This document shows positions 12,406-23,675 of a stretch of 64,000 nt of DNA, one piece after another. Position numbers and translations under genes: made by a program. Position 1 is the stretch's first letter; every line of letters starts with the position of its first letter. The DNA is from Hericium rajendrae (taxonomy: Eukaryota; Basidiomycota; Agaricomycetes; Russulales; Hericiaceae), in the NCBI GenBank assembly GCA_033439255.1, contig CM065889.1:2046001-2110000 (forward strand), written 5' to 3'. Below the pieces are notes generated by a model. The model had not been told where the DNA came from and ran no database searches. It saw only the letters and a program-made list of their open reading frames with translations.

Positions 12406-12817
12406 CAGTTAGCTCGATAAACAGAGAAATAACAGAGTTAGTAACTTACCTAGGAACACTCTCAACTTCCTTCCACTTTCGAACCTCCTCTCCGGCCTCC
12501 AAGTTGTGCGAAATTCGAGCACAAGAACGAGCCTTTTACGGCTCGTTCTAGTTGGTGAACTGGACTCAGGGCTGCAACGTGGACTACGAGATCGCGCCGA
12601 TCGTGGCTCGTTCTCGCAGTCCTTGGGCTTGATCCGAAGTTGCTAGCGCGCCGGAATGTGCATGAGGCTCGAGGGCCGTGCCTGGCCTACATGCAACCCA
12701 TAGGATGAGTGCGGGTCCGTGTGGGCCGTGTACGAAACGGCGGGGTGCGCGCGAGCAGGGCGGAGGGTGTGGTAGACACAGGGGATGGGGCGCGGGAGAG
12801 GCAATGGAGGGGAGAAT

Positions 12818-12850
12818 GGGGAGGATTGCTCATTAACGAGCAATGCTCCC
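12818..12850 (-). repeat. intron-hairpin module D (X5)
   Basis: Minus strand: donor AAGGTGAGTG at about 12,903, branch-like ATGCTAAT, then GGGGGAG and a hairpin with core arms ATTGCTC/GAGCAAT, extended by GGGGAG/CTCCCC with a mismatch. Confidence 0.6.
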
Positions 12851-12968
12851 CCAATTAGCATACATGATAGATAATAAGATGGACTTTATCTTCACTCACC
12901 TTGGTATCTATCAAGCCCCTCCGCTTTTCGAAACGTCCATCCGGGCTTGTGTGTCGAGAGAGCCCAAG

Positions 12969-12994
12969 AGTACTGCTCGTTATCGAGCAGTACT
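12969..12994 (-). repeat. intron-hairpin module C (X5)
   Basis: Minus strand: donor AAGGTAAGTAAA at about 13,045, branch-like GTGCTAAC, then GCGGGA and a perfect 11-bp hairpin AGTACTGCTCG/CGAGCAGTACT with a 4-nt loop. Confidence 0.65.
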
Positions 12995-13410
12995 TCCCGC
13001 GTTAGCACGATAAACACGAAAATACGAGTTATATTTACTTACCTTCGAGCCTTATCAGACCCCGGCCAGTGTCGAAACGTCCTTCAAGCCTTGAAATCGT
13101 CAGAAACGAGGAATGAAGGGGTAGGAAGAGATAACGAGCCTAGACGAGCACGACTTCAACGTACAAACGCGTTCGTTGGCAACCACCGGCCCGGTCGGCA
13201 ATTCCCGACCGGCAATGTCCGGCAACGCGCGTCGACTTGTAACGTGTCAATATGTTGAACTTCGTCCTCCCATTCTCTGTTGTCCCACTCGTCCTCCATG
13301 TCCTCTTCCTCTCTTTCTCTCAAAGCACGCCCCGAACGGACTCAGTGAGGCTTTCAGGGTATTAAGGGTGAGCAAAAACATATTCATTCTCATTACTGCA
13401 TACTAACAAA

Positions 13411-13442
13411 GAGAGTATCGCTCGATATTGAGCGATACTCTC
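13411..13442 (+). repeat. intron-hairpin module A (X5)
   Basis: Plus strand: donor AAGGGTGAGC at about 13,368, perfect branch TACTAAC and AAAG immediately before a 13-bp perfect hairpin GAGAGTATCGCTC/GAGCGATACTCTC with a 6-nt loop. Confidence 0.75.
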
Positions 13443-13767
13443 TGCTCTCTGTTCTCTGCCCACCCACGCTACCCCCGGTCATCCTGTTTGCTGCCGCCGC
13501 CATCCCGTGCCCCCGCCGGTTCTCTCACATCTCCGCTGGCTCTCTCGCACCCTCACCGGTTCTCCCGCATCCCTGCCATGTCACCAGGGTACCAACGTGG
13601 TGCGCGTGGCCTCGGCAGTTCCACCATGCATCTCAATGTCCCGCATCTGCATGCCAGCAAGGCCAGCATGTCTCATGCCTAATAACACGTTGCACAGAGG
13701 GCTTCTTAGGTATCTCAGATGAGTGGACCTCGTTCAAGTTGGTTGTTCTCGCGTACTAACAAAGAGA

Positions 13768-13792
13768 ACATCGCTCATGATACGAGCGATGT
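13768..13792 (+). repeat. intron-hairpin module B (X5)
   Basis: Plus strand: branch GTACTAAC and AAAGAGA immediately before a 9-bp hairpin ACATCGCTC/GAGCGATGT. The donor is less clear (GTATCTCAG near 13,710 is possible). Confidence 0.65.
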
Positions 13793-15266
13793 CTTCTATC
13801 TCCTTCCCTATGCCCTCCGTACCCTGTTACCTCACCTGGAATGGTGTGTAGTCTTGCAGGTGAGTAAAAAGAACTGTTTATTTGCTCCTTTCGTACACTA
13901 AGTGACGTTTCTCCACTTCTTCCTGTCCGATCTTCCGCGTCACCTTGATCCTGCGTGCTCGCCCTGGACTCCGCTCAATGCCAGGCCCCTGTAAGCTGCA
14001 GTCGACACCATGCGCAGTGCCTTTCACATCACCCGACTAGCCTCTCAACTGCCTACATCTTCCCCTCTACCCGTGCATGCCATCGAGAGCATGTGCATGT
14101 GCATGGGCTAGCAATAACAAATGAACAATTGTGGCAGTGTGTATAGCTGCGAAAGGTATGGTTCTCATCTTTTTAGTTCTTCTGACTGTGTGCAGGCTGT
14201 GGGGCATGAACTGCTTGGGTGTTACAAGTGTTTCGTGTCCCACAGCTACGTGTCTCATGCCTCTTTGTAGCTATAGTGCCACATATACTTTAAGGCCCAA
14301 AATGCATGTGTTTCCGGTCCTGTAGAGGTACATACAGTTGTATTGATATTAATATCTTCTCTCTACCTGTGTTTCATGTGGTATATCTGGTGCTTTAGTT
14401 GTACTATGCTTTTGACTACAGTAGCTCTACTTTATTGACTGATATACTTCTAATGTCTTAATGTAATCTAGACCCAAATCTAAGGTTTTATCTAACTTGA
14501 TTTCATTGTGATCTGACTTGCATGGTGTGAGGCTGTATGAACTGGATGTGTCTGAAAAATAAGTCTGCTTCTGAAATTAGACATAATATCTGAAATATGA
14601 ATGTTCGGCCTGATTTTGAGCTGAAAGCTCTTTTGAATATTCTGAAAGTAGAACTGAGTTTTTCTGATTGAAGTCTGATTGACTGATTTGTGTCTAAGTA
14701 AGAGATGCAATAAGACTTGAAGGGTTCTGATAAGTCTGATGTTGTCTGATATTTTTCTGATACTGTCTGATTTTTATCTTGTAAGACTCTGATATGTCTG
14801 ATTGATCTGATGCACTTAAATCAAGTTAGATCCCAATGCAAACTCTGATTCTGATGACTTTTAGACATCAGAACAAAGTTTAGTCACTCCAAACATTCTC
14901 TTATAATGTCTAACAATGTCTGACAATATCAGAAAATGTCTGAAGGCATCAGACAATGGCTGAAGTCCTCAGATAATGTCTGAAGTTGTCAGACAAAGTC
15001 TAATGTTATCAGATATTTTCTGATGCTGCTAGACAATGTCTGATAGTATCAGAGATTCTCTAATAATATCAGAAAATGTCTGTAGTTATCAGATTTTTTT
15101 CTGATATCAGACAATTTTTTTCTGAAGTGGTCTGAAGTGGTCTGAAAATTAAGGACCTACATGATTTGTCTGATTGTCTGATAGTAACAATCAAGCAAAA
15201 TTAGACAAAGTTAGACTATTCACAGACAATTTACAGACAAATCAGAAAATTTGAGGGTTACTGATG

Positions 15267-17275
15267 CAGGGATGTAGACTTTGCCACGAAAGAGGATGAG
15301 GCCATCCTCGTAGTTCCATTCTTGGAGGTTCTTGACGAGGGAGCGAGGACCGTTGTTCAGGATCACGTCAAGGGCTTGAACGACCTCAATATCCTTGGTC
15401 TTGGCATTGCGAATGCGTTGGCGAAGATCAGCATTGCCAATGGACTTGACAGCGGCTGGACGTGTAGCACGAATCTGGAAGTACTTGGGGTCGAGGAGGA
15501 CACGATCTGAGTTGTCGTCGTCCACCCCCTCTCTATGGTCAGGTCGTCTCGACATGGCATCTGGCCGGTGATGAATACCGGGTTTGTGGATCAAGGTGAA
15601 GTCGAAACGAGTGAGGAAGAGAGCCCAGCGAGCCTGACGACGACTCAGCTTTTGGGCAGACTTGAAGTATTCCAGGTTCTTATGGTCGGTCCAGATCTCC
15701 ACAGTATGGGGAGAGCCTTCTAGGTAGTGGCGCCAGGCTTCGAGGGCACGGATGATGGCCAGGAGTTCCTTGTCATAAATGTCGTAGTTGCGTTCAGGGG
15801 CAGTGAAGGCCTTGGAGATGTAAGCAACAGGGTGCCATTGCTCGTCCTCCCCGCGCTGGGATAGGATACCTCCTGTGGCATAGTCTGAGGCATCGACCTC
15901 AACCAAGTAGGGTTTGGACGGGTCAGGCATGATAAGGACTGGGGACGAGGTGAACGCAGCTTTAAGAGCCTCAAAGGCATGTTGACATTCAGCAGACCAG
16001 GCCCAAGGATGGTCTTTCTTGGTAAGGTCAAACATGGGACGGGCGACTTTGGAGAAGTCCTGGATGAAGCGTCGATAGAAGTTGCCAAAGCCAACAAAGG
16101 ACTGGACGTCCTTGACGTTACGGGGGGCAGGCCATTCAGCAATGCCTGCAACCTTGACGGGGTCCATGGCAAGCGTGTTATGGGAGACGATGAGACCGAG
16201 GAACTCAACGGAGGGCTGCTCGAAAGAGCACTTCTCTGGTTTGAGGAAGAGGTCATTGTCCTGGAGGCGTTGGAGGACCTTGCGCACAAGGTCGCAATGT
16301 TCTTCGAGGGTTTCGGTGAAAATGAGGATATCGTCCATGTAGATGACGACTTTGCCCGTGTCGATGAGATCCTTGAAAAGTTCATTCATCATTCCTTGGA
16401 ACGTGGCAGGGGAGTTTGTAAGACCAAAAAACATCACCAGGGGTTCAAAGAGACCGCGGTTGGTTTTGAAGGCGGCTTTCCATTTGTCGCCCTCCTTGAT
16501 GCGAACGTTGTTGTAACCCCAACGAACGTCCATCTTGGAGAAGACTTTGGCACCCTTGAGCTTGTCAACGAGTTCAGAGATGAGGGGCAGGGGATATTCA
16601 TTCTTGATGGTGCCCTTGTTGAGGGTGCGATAGTCCTGGACGGGGCGTAGTTTTCCATCTTTTTTCTTGATAAAGAAGAAGGGACTCGCCATAGGGGATT
16701 TGGAAGGACGGATGTAGCCTTTTTTGACCTGGTCATCAAGGAACGAATCGAGGTCCTCCTGCTCAGTGGGAGCCATGGGATAGACCTTGCATGAACGGGG
16801 TTCAAAACCATCTTTCAGGTCGATGGCATGATCCCAAGGGCGACGTTCAGGAAGGCGATGGGAGGATTCCTCATTGAAGATGGGTTGGAAATCCTGGTAC
16901 TGAGGGGGAACCATCTCAGCAAAGGACTTCTCCGTGACATGGGCGGCCACATGCTCAGCCAGTTTCTGAGCATTGGTGAAAGAGCGACGGATACGGATGG
17001 TATGTTGGTAGTCTGGGTCGTCATCTGGAGGGGGTGGTGTGTCCCAGTCAGGGAGAACACCAGCTAGGCGAAGACCCTCTTCAACCCAGTCATCATCGAC
17101 GTTAGGTCGTGGGTCATCATCCTCGGTAAACAGACGTGCAGGGACTTTGGACAGGTGGATGCAGCGAAGACGGACACCTTGGACTTGGCGAGCAGGGATC
17201 ACGTATTTGGGAAGTGGGGCAGGAACAAATGGCGGGGGCAGTGGGAGCAATGGAGGGGGCAAGGTGGGGGGAGCA
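15267..17275 (-). pseudogene. gypsy A reverse transcriptase and RNase H
   Basis: A continuous minus-strand frame shows RT fingers-palm motifs (LRPVQDYRTLNKGTIKNEYP, FSKMDVRWGYNNVRI, FGLTNSPATFQ) and an intact catalytic YMDD (about 16,345-16,334). The connection region has FLGLIVS and NFYRRFIQDF. RNase H has VEVDASDYATGGILSQ, YDKELLAI and WTDHKNLEYF, then RQARWALFL and KPGIHHRPDAMSR. A one-base deletion in the C-run near 17,262-17,275, relative to copy C where AVLLPPPCPPPLLPL is continuous, shifts the frame between protease and RT. The frame ends at the X5 insertion within LFRGKVYIP. Confidence 0.93.
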
Positions 17276-17885
17276 GTACAGCAGCGGTACTGAGGACTGG
17301 TGGACGAGGGGCTGATTGGCGGCGTTCTGAGCGAGTGGACAGGTTTTTGACCGGGGGCTTATTCAGGGTGCAAGAGGGAGGGCAGCGAGTCATGTCAACA
17401 CGACGAGAGACCCAATCAATTTCAGGGTTGTGTTCCTGTAACCAATCGGTCCCAAGGATAATGTCATAGTCGCCAATATCAACGAGATAGAACTCAGCTG
17501 TCTCCTCATGGAAGGACGTCGAGTCCTTGGCGTAAATGCGGATGTTCTGGTTGACTGAATAGCGGACCCAGCCCATGATGTTTTCGGAGTTGTCCACGTT
17601 GCGAACGGGAAAGGGTTTAGGGAGTTTCTTGAGGGGGAACTGGTGTTTCTTGGCAAACTCGGGGTGCATAATGATGCCTTCTGCACCACTATCGAGAAGT
17701 GCCTCAGCGTCGATTTGTTTCTTGATCGGGGCAGTGATAATCTTGGCCTGGAGCGTAATGGACGGTGTCTGACGGTTGGGTGTGATAGCGGACATGCGCA
17801 AAGACGATGGATACGATTGCTCACAGGGGTCGGATAGTACAGAGAAGCGATTCGACGGATCAAAGAAATGTTTCTTGCCACCCAC
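17276..17885 (-). pseudogene. gypsy A retropepsin-like protease region of pol
   Basis: Contains the aspartic-protease signature ALLDSGAEGIIMHPEFAKKH (about 17,705-17,645) and the following strand YDIILGTDWLQEHNPEIDW. It lies directly after gag (gag stop at 17,909). The same region of copy C appears at the right edge of the window (63,752 onward). Confidence 0.88.
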
Positions 17886-17908
17886 GGACGACGTGACCGG
17901 GGGGCGCT

Positions 17909-19600
17909 TTAAAAACCCTCAATCATATCCTTTAATGCAGCCTTTGCCTCTTCCCTCTCTTCCTCGCTCAAGTCCTTCAACTGTGACAATAAGTCGGCGA
18001 TGGACCTGTTGATGGCGGGGACAGCGAGGGCGGCGGCTGCATCTTCTGGAGCTACTCCCGGGGCAGAGCCGGTTTCTAGCGCTCGGACACGAGGGGTTGG
18101 GGCACGGGGGTTGGAGTCGGCATTGAGGGGGCAGTCATGGAAGCCATGGCCCTTCTGGCGGCAGCGGAAGCAACCGCCCTCATGCCTGAGGTGCTCACGG
18201 TCAGGCTCCGAGAGTTTGGGCAGTGGGGCACCTGTAGCAGCGACTGTGCGGGATCGGCCAGTAGATGTGGACTGAGGGGAGCGAGTGCTCACCAGGGTGC
18301 ACCCAGTTGTAGGGCGGGGACTCTGGAACCGGGTGCGCATGAGGTAGGCAGCATTCCTGTCACGGGCCCTCGCCTTCCACTCAGCCAGGGTGGTGGGCGT
18401 GGGGTAGCTGTGCTGGCAATCATCGCGCAGGGTGCTGTTGAGGCCATGCAGGAACCAGTCGATCAGGGCCACGTCATTGTAGCCGGTGCGAGGGGCGAAG
18501 GACTCAAACTTGGTGATGTAGTCGACTACCGGGCGCGTACCCATCTGGAGGGTCTGGATAGCATGGGAGGCATCCTTGGAGTCATCAAGGGGAGAGAAGT
18601 CCAAGTTGAAGCGAGTTCGAAGGGCGGTGAGGTTGGCGTAATGGGGAACATGAGCTGGAGACGTGTTTGCAGCCACGAGATCGTCATCCTCAAGGATCTC
18701 CTCAACGCGCTGGGTGGCCCACTGGCCGGCGATAGGGCCCTGGCAGAGGTCGAGGAAGAGGGAGATCTGGGCGGTATCATCTTTATACCGGGTAGAGTTG
18801 GCGCGAAGGAATAAGCGAATACGCAGCTGGAATTCCTTGGACTTGGAATGATCTCCCTCAAAGGGAGCAGGTTTGACGCCGATCTCAGGGTTGGACATGT
18901 CGATGGATGGCTGAACAGGGGGGGCTGTGGCAATGATTGGTTTGACGTTGACGGTGGATGTCGATGCAACAGCGGCAACGGGTGGAGCAGGTGAGGGGAC
19001 TGGTACTGGGGTAGGCGTCGAAACAGGTGGTGGTGGTGCCCGAAGGGTATCGAGGCGGGTAGCTTGTTGCTGAGCGAGATTCTCTATAACTGCTTGAGAG
19101 AGTGCGAGTTCTGCAGTGGTTAAGAAGAGGGTACTGGCCTGCCAAAACCACAGGTCACTTTCTTCTACGAGGCTGGGTCTCCAACTGACTACAAGCCGAT
19201 TGGTGTCGGAGCGGTATGCGTAGTAGTTGTTGGTTACCGGGTTGAAGGTAATACCTGGGGGAACAACAAGTGGGGTGGTGTGAGCAGGGGGAGAATCTGC
19301 ACTAGGAAGGGCGACGGTGGGAAGCGGCGGGGTAGCGGGGTGTTGGCGACGGTGTTCTGTAGCTGCGACGTCGAAGTCGTTAAGCTCGAGGTCTGCCTGG
19401 TCGTCACGATCGGCGAAGTACCACTGTGCGGGACCGTCGTCGTCCTCGTCCGGAGTGACGAAGTCTATTCGAACGATGCCAGAAAGGGTGTAGATGAAGT
19501 ATTCGTCGAGCGAGGCGAAGACGCCGAGTGGGTATGGTTCTGTGGTCTGGAAACGGGGGTCGGTGGGATCAATGGTGAGGTCTAGAAGAAGTCAGCTGCG
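17909..19600 (-). pseudogene. gypsy A gag with CCHC zinc knuckle
   Basis: The 329-residue open part starts MSNPEIGVKPAPFEGDHSK. It has the Ty3/gypsy capsid-like helices (EFQLRIRLFLRANSTRYKD, QISLFLDLCQGPIAGQWA, VVDYITKFESFA) and a C-x2-C-x4-H-x4-C knuckle CFRCRQKGHGFHDC. Upstream, an open frame from about 19,600 encodes FNPVTNNYYAYRSDTNRLVV and a proline-rich linker. In copy B this runs in frame into MSNPEIG (APPVQLIDDMSNPEIG), but in A a base is lost near 18,900, so the true gag is longer and A is frameshifted. A further upstream frame (19,947-19,582) ends at a TAG conserved in B. Confidence 0.85.
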
Positions 19601-20120
19601 ACTGGGCGACGACCAAGAGCACGAGGGTACAGGGGGTCCGAGTATGGGTTTCTGAGGAATTGGTGGCCGAGGCGTTCTCTGGCCCACACAGGCTCAGGCG
19701 AGGGTTCTGGGGTGAAGAGACCTAGTGTGCAAAAGGGGAACGAGGTCGATGGTAGGATACTTGCAGGGGATCCTCGGTTGGGTTGGCGACAGTGGTAAGC
19801 GATATCCGAGGCACCGAACGTGAATTCTTGCAAGTCGACGTCAAAGGAAACTCGAATTCGAACGTATAAGGCAATGGAGATAGCACCTGCACGTGGTTTC
19901 CACGACCTCAATCGAAACCAAACTCCTTCGGCTTCCCAACGCTTCACAGCACAATAGCGGAGGAGGGGGATGAGTGCACTGCCCTCGATGGTGTTGGCGA
20001 TGGGAAAGGGGAGATGAGGTTGATGGAATGGATGTCGGGATTCGGTGAAGATGTCGGCGGTGAAGGGTTCAAAGAAGAAAGGTATGATGGGCTAGTAGGG
20101 AGGTGAGGCGGGTGTATGAG

Positions 20121-20132
20121 AGATTGTCCAGG
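20121..20132 (-). promoter_or_regulatory. primer binding site, predicted self-priming
   Basis: Two bases inside the 5' LTR, the minus strand reads CCTGGACAATCTCTC. TGGACAATCT is the exact reverse complement of AGATTGTCCA, which lies in the LTR sense strand (plus positions 20,258-20,267) about 31 nt after a TATA-like TTATAGG. This matches the Tf1/sushi arrangement in which the RNA 5' end folds onto the PBS. No match to an initiator-tRNA 3' end (TGGTAGC...) is seen. Copy B/C repeats the arrangement at 54,526-54,535 and 54,663-54,672. Confidence 0.7.
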
Positions 20133-20555
20133 TGTCAAGACTCGGTCGTAGACAGCAGAGAACCACCCAAGTCACCAGCGATGATGGGAGCGAGAGAGCA
20201 GAGAGCGACTAGCAGCGCAGTGACCTGTATTGGAGGTACAGTACGGTACAGACGAAATGGACAATCTAGGGAAATAGGCGAGCGACAGGGAGCCTATAAG
20301 TACTGGGACGACAATGGGAAAAGAACAATGGACACCATAACGGGTCAAACAATAGAGTGAGAACAATGGTGGCCAAAAGGAGAACAATGGGAGGGAGAAC
20401 AATAGGATGTCCCAAAGGGGAACAAGGGCATGGGTGAAGGATAGCCCCAGGTCATGTGAGGAAGTGAACATGTGATGGGGCTGCTGGAGCACATGACCGA
20501 CGTGATGCCTTGATGGCAGAGAAGAAGGCGGAGAGAAATGGAGCGATCCGTGACA
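20133..20555 (-). repeat. 5' LTR of gypsy A
   Basis: 423 bp, essentially identical to 8,719-9,141. The sense strand has TTATAGG as a plausible TATA box, with predicted RNA start near 20,267. Confidence 0.95.
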
Positions 20556-20677
20556 CACGGTGCTGGAAATTTATGTCCTTGATGAGTGTATGAGAGGACT
20601 TTGTTGACCGCCTTTGCGAGTCCTGTTCTGGCCAACACTGTCATCTGATCACTTCGTTTTCAGACGTTCACGCATTT

Positions 20678-22672
20678 CTAAAGAACCTCAAGGCCCGGAT
20701 ATGCCCGGCGCAGGGCCAGCTGGCGCGCCTTCGAGTACTCGATTCCGAGATTTTTCCAGTCCAGCAACGGAGACAGCCTTTCGACGCGGTTTCGCTGATC
20801 GATACGTTGCCTCCGGGTCTTCGAACAGAGTGAGAACATATCATCGGCGAGCTGGTTGACAGATTCCTCCGGAGACTTCATCCGACGATCGATAACGTAG
20901 CAGCCTTCGTCTTCCGGGCAGTCGATCATATCTTGCATGAAGCAGCCAAAGCTGGACAAATTGGTCGTTATTGATTGGATACCCATCTAGCATAGGTGTC
21001 ACGGACAAGCAGATGGTTATAAATCAGAAGACTTACGATAGTGCACTCTGCTGGAGCGTAGCCCCATGGTTCGTAATAACTGGGGAAGACACCAAGGTGA
21101 CATCCTCTCACAAACTCCTCGTAATCAAGACCAAGTACCGGATTGTTGGCGTTCAGGAAGTTGGGATGAAAGACAACCTTCACTCTATCATGAGACGTGT
21201 TGAAGAGTTTCGTGCGTCGTATCTGAGTGAGGATCGGATCACTCGCGTCATCGGACATGTTATGCATAATCACTGGGGGTAGGCTGTTGCGCTTCAGTGC
21301 GAAGATCCGACGCTTTAGAATAACTTGGTCTTCATCTGACAAAAGTTCATCTGCTGGCGGTAGCTTGGAGAAATCACTGACCAAACCGTTAGCCAAAGGG
21401 ACAGACAAGAGCGAACGAATGCGTACCCGCCCGATTTCGCGGCCATGTCAAAGAGTTGGGCTACCACACGATTCTGGATTTCGGTGACGGTGTCGTACAG
21501 CTGTTTTGTTACTGCTTGTCCCTTCAAAGATTCGATGGTGTAGGAATGAGTAGCAGCTGGCATAATCAAGAAAGCCACGACGGTCATCTTCGATCCGAAA
21601 GACTGAAGATGGTAGTTGACATGCGCCAGTGCCTCGAAGAACATATCGACGCCCTTATTGCGGTACTCATAGCGTCCGGCGGTCAACAGATATAACGTGT
21701 TGTCCAGATCGAAATCCATGTGTCCATAGAAGTGACCCCTAACAAACTCGTTGATCTTGTTCTTCAACGTCGAGTAAATTCTGTAATTCGTGCATGGCCT
21801 GGAACTTCACGACATTCAGACCGTTGGGTAGGACACCGTCTGGCTTCCGTTTCAGCAGGTGCTCGGCCTCGTACACGGTGATGTGCGAGACGGTCGTAAA
21901 GACGTCAGCGCAGTGGGCTGCAGAATGTTCGATGCAGTAGCGGTGGTAAATGCCATGCTTCCCAGCCTTGTGATCGACATCGAAGTACTGCAGGTTGTTA
22001 TAGAAGTCGACACTGCCAGCGCAGAGTTAGCGCGGGAGGAGAGTTGTGTGGGTGTGAAGACTGTCGTCACATCAATACATTTGCGGCAGAGAGGTATGGT
22101 GATTCCTGCCTGCCATTCGTGGAAATGTGTGACAGTCGTTGTGTGGAATTGTTGAGCCACATACTATGCAAAAAGAGGAGACACGTCACTATCTGGTCCA
22201 AAATATTAGACAGAAAATACGTACTTCTCCCAAGAACCACGCGACGAGGTAGCCAAAGACGATGGTTTCATTGGTTTCGTGATCACTGGGCGGGGTAGGG
22301 ATACCTGAGAGATTTCAGAGGTCGCTCTTCCACTCGTCGAGGCGGTGGTACTGGCTACCGGTGTCAAAGAGAAGAATGCGTGGAGCACCTTCTATCAGCC
22401 GACGTCCATATAGGGACTTGACACCCTTCGCACGCATGGTCTCGAGGGCACTGACGATGTGTGGATCAGTTGGTTCCTCGGCTTCGACCTCCATTGGAGC
22501 AGTCTTGTAGGAGAGAGGACCTATGAGAGTGTATCTGTCTGTCGCCGAACTCCGAGACGGTGACGGGGACTTTGGTCTTGATCAGGGCGTAGATACCCCC
22601 GACCTCATTGGCGACCTCACAAGCAACCTCGAACAGGATAGGGTTGTGCACATGGTGCTTGTAGTCGGCCAT
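20678..22672 (-). pseudogene. GSY: glycogen synthase (GT3 family), pseudogene
   Basis: The minus strand covers nearly the whole enzyme that extends glycogen from UDP-glucose: [20 protein letters not shown] and [14 protein letters not shown] (N-terminal nucleotide-sugar site), [95 protein letters not shown]-type and [20 protein letters not shown] segments, [40 protein letters not shown] and [20 protein letters not shown]. Defects: a 4-base ACAG duplication after GDR (about 22,545), TGG to TGA at 22,317-22,315 (DLWNLSG), a frameshift near 22,040 and others near 21,420 and 21,010. Introns are retained, so it is a decayed genomic copy; a functional copy presumably exists elsewhere. Confidence 0.92.
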
Positions 22673-23675
22673 GATGGTGAGGGTGGAATGAGGGGAAAAA
22701 GGAGTGGCAGACAAGAAGAGAGGATGGCGCGGTGCTACTTGCAGAAATCAACTGCCACGTCCAGTCCAGCACCTCGTAGGAGATATACGGCAGCAAGCCC
22801 ATGACGTACGTGCTGTCGTAGATGTCGTTGCGTAGATGGCCATGTTCCCCGAGTTCGGTAGGATCGACTTGTGCGTGTAGTGCCTGTACAGATGTGAGAG
22901 GGACCAATGGCACAAGAAAGGGGGCACGCACTGCTGGTATAGATAGGCCGACATGTGCACGGTGAAGATGCTGAAGGTGAGGATCCCCAGCCCGCAAAGA
23001 CGGGCACGTGCCGGCAGAAGTGGTACTGGTCAGGACATCAATGTTGACAGAGCTGATGATTGGTGACACGAAATATAGAAGGTTGTTAAGCGAACGCGTG
23101 CGGACGTTGAACAGCATCGCGTTTAGTCTTCGAAACATGTGATAGGGCATATGACGGCCGTGGAAGGGTTCGAGGCGGTGATGAGAACAGGAGACAAACA
23201 GTAGGAGAGAGAACGGCGAGGTCTAGTAATTGATACATGAGTAGAATATTATGGTGTTATGACATGGTTTACGCACCTGATATGATTGCCCACGTGTGGT
23301 ATATTTGAGCATGTTGAAGAGACCTTGAAAGGGGGTGACGACCACATAGAGACGTCGGGCGGGGGCACCTCAACTGCAACCCGCTGCGGATGGAGGATGG
23401 GCGTGCCCCTTGAACCTTGCAGCCAGTGCAAGTGAGTTAGTGCACGAATGACCTTATTGTCCTTGCATTCGTGCTCAATCTAACTTGCTCTGGATGCAAA
23501 GTTCTGAAGAAGAGAGCCAGCCACAAGCGCGACTTTTCAACAAGTCGGTCATGTGATCGTGTAGCACTGCCACAGATGGTCCGATCAGATAGCATTTGTC
23601 TGTCCTTGGTCTTTCACTTTCTTACAACAACCTCTGCTACACATTCTAGTATCCCAGTCTCATTTTCAACTGATC
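22673..23675. other. no clear gene
   Basis: Minus-strand frames at 22,740-23,150 contain hydrophobic stretches (YVMGLLPYISYEVLDWTW and, in another frame, MSAYLYQQCVPPFLCHW) that could be a decayed membrane-protein gene, but no family is recognised. 23,150-23,675 shows nothing convincing beyond the probable promoter of the next gene. Confidence 0.4.

Larger units (their letters stand above)
10531..15266. mobile_element. non-autonomous DNA element X5 inserted in gypsy A integrase
   Basis: Comparison with the uninterrupted gypsy sequence near 56,335 shows that 4,736 bp is inserted, with a 2-bp duplication CA (10,529-10,530; 15,267-15,268). Ends are imperfect inverted repeats: CATCAGGAAGAGCCAAATTT at left, and CATCAGTAACCCTCAAATTT at right read inward. 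About 1.1 kb at the left is packed with TCAGA, and about 0.75 kb at the right with TCTGA. The core (11,800-14,300) has no recognisable transposase. It carries five intron-hairpin modules (12,374; 12,818; 12,969 on the minus strand; 13,411; 13,768 on the plus strand) and another palindrome at 12,524-12,549 (half-site AGAACGAGCC). Confidence 0.85.
8719..20555 (-). mobile_element. Ty3/gypsy chromovirus-type element A, full length, nested insertion
   Basis: Two 423-bp LTRs (8,719-9,141 and 20,133-20,555), beginning TGTCA and ending TGACA, flank a minus-strand gag-pol region. A perfect 5-bp target duplication CACGG lies at 8,714-8,718 and 20,556-20,560. Internal order 5' to 3' on the minus strand: PBS, leader, gag with CCHC knuckle, protease, RT-RNase H, integrase, chromodomain, polypurine tract. 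The element is dead: X5 interrupts the integrase, gag and pol carry frameshifts, integrase has a TGA, and the chromodomain has a small insertion. The LTRs look nearly identical by eye, suggesting recent insertion. Without X5 it is about 7.1 kb. Confidence 0.93.
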
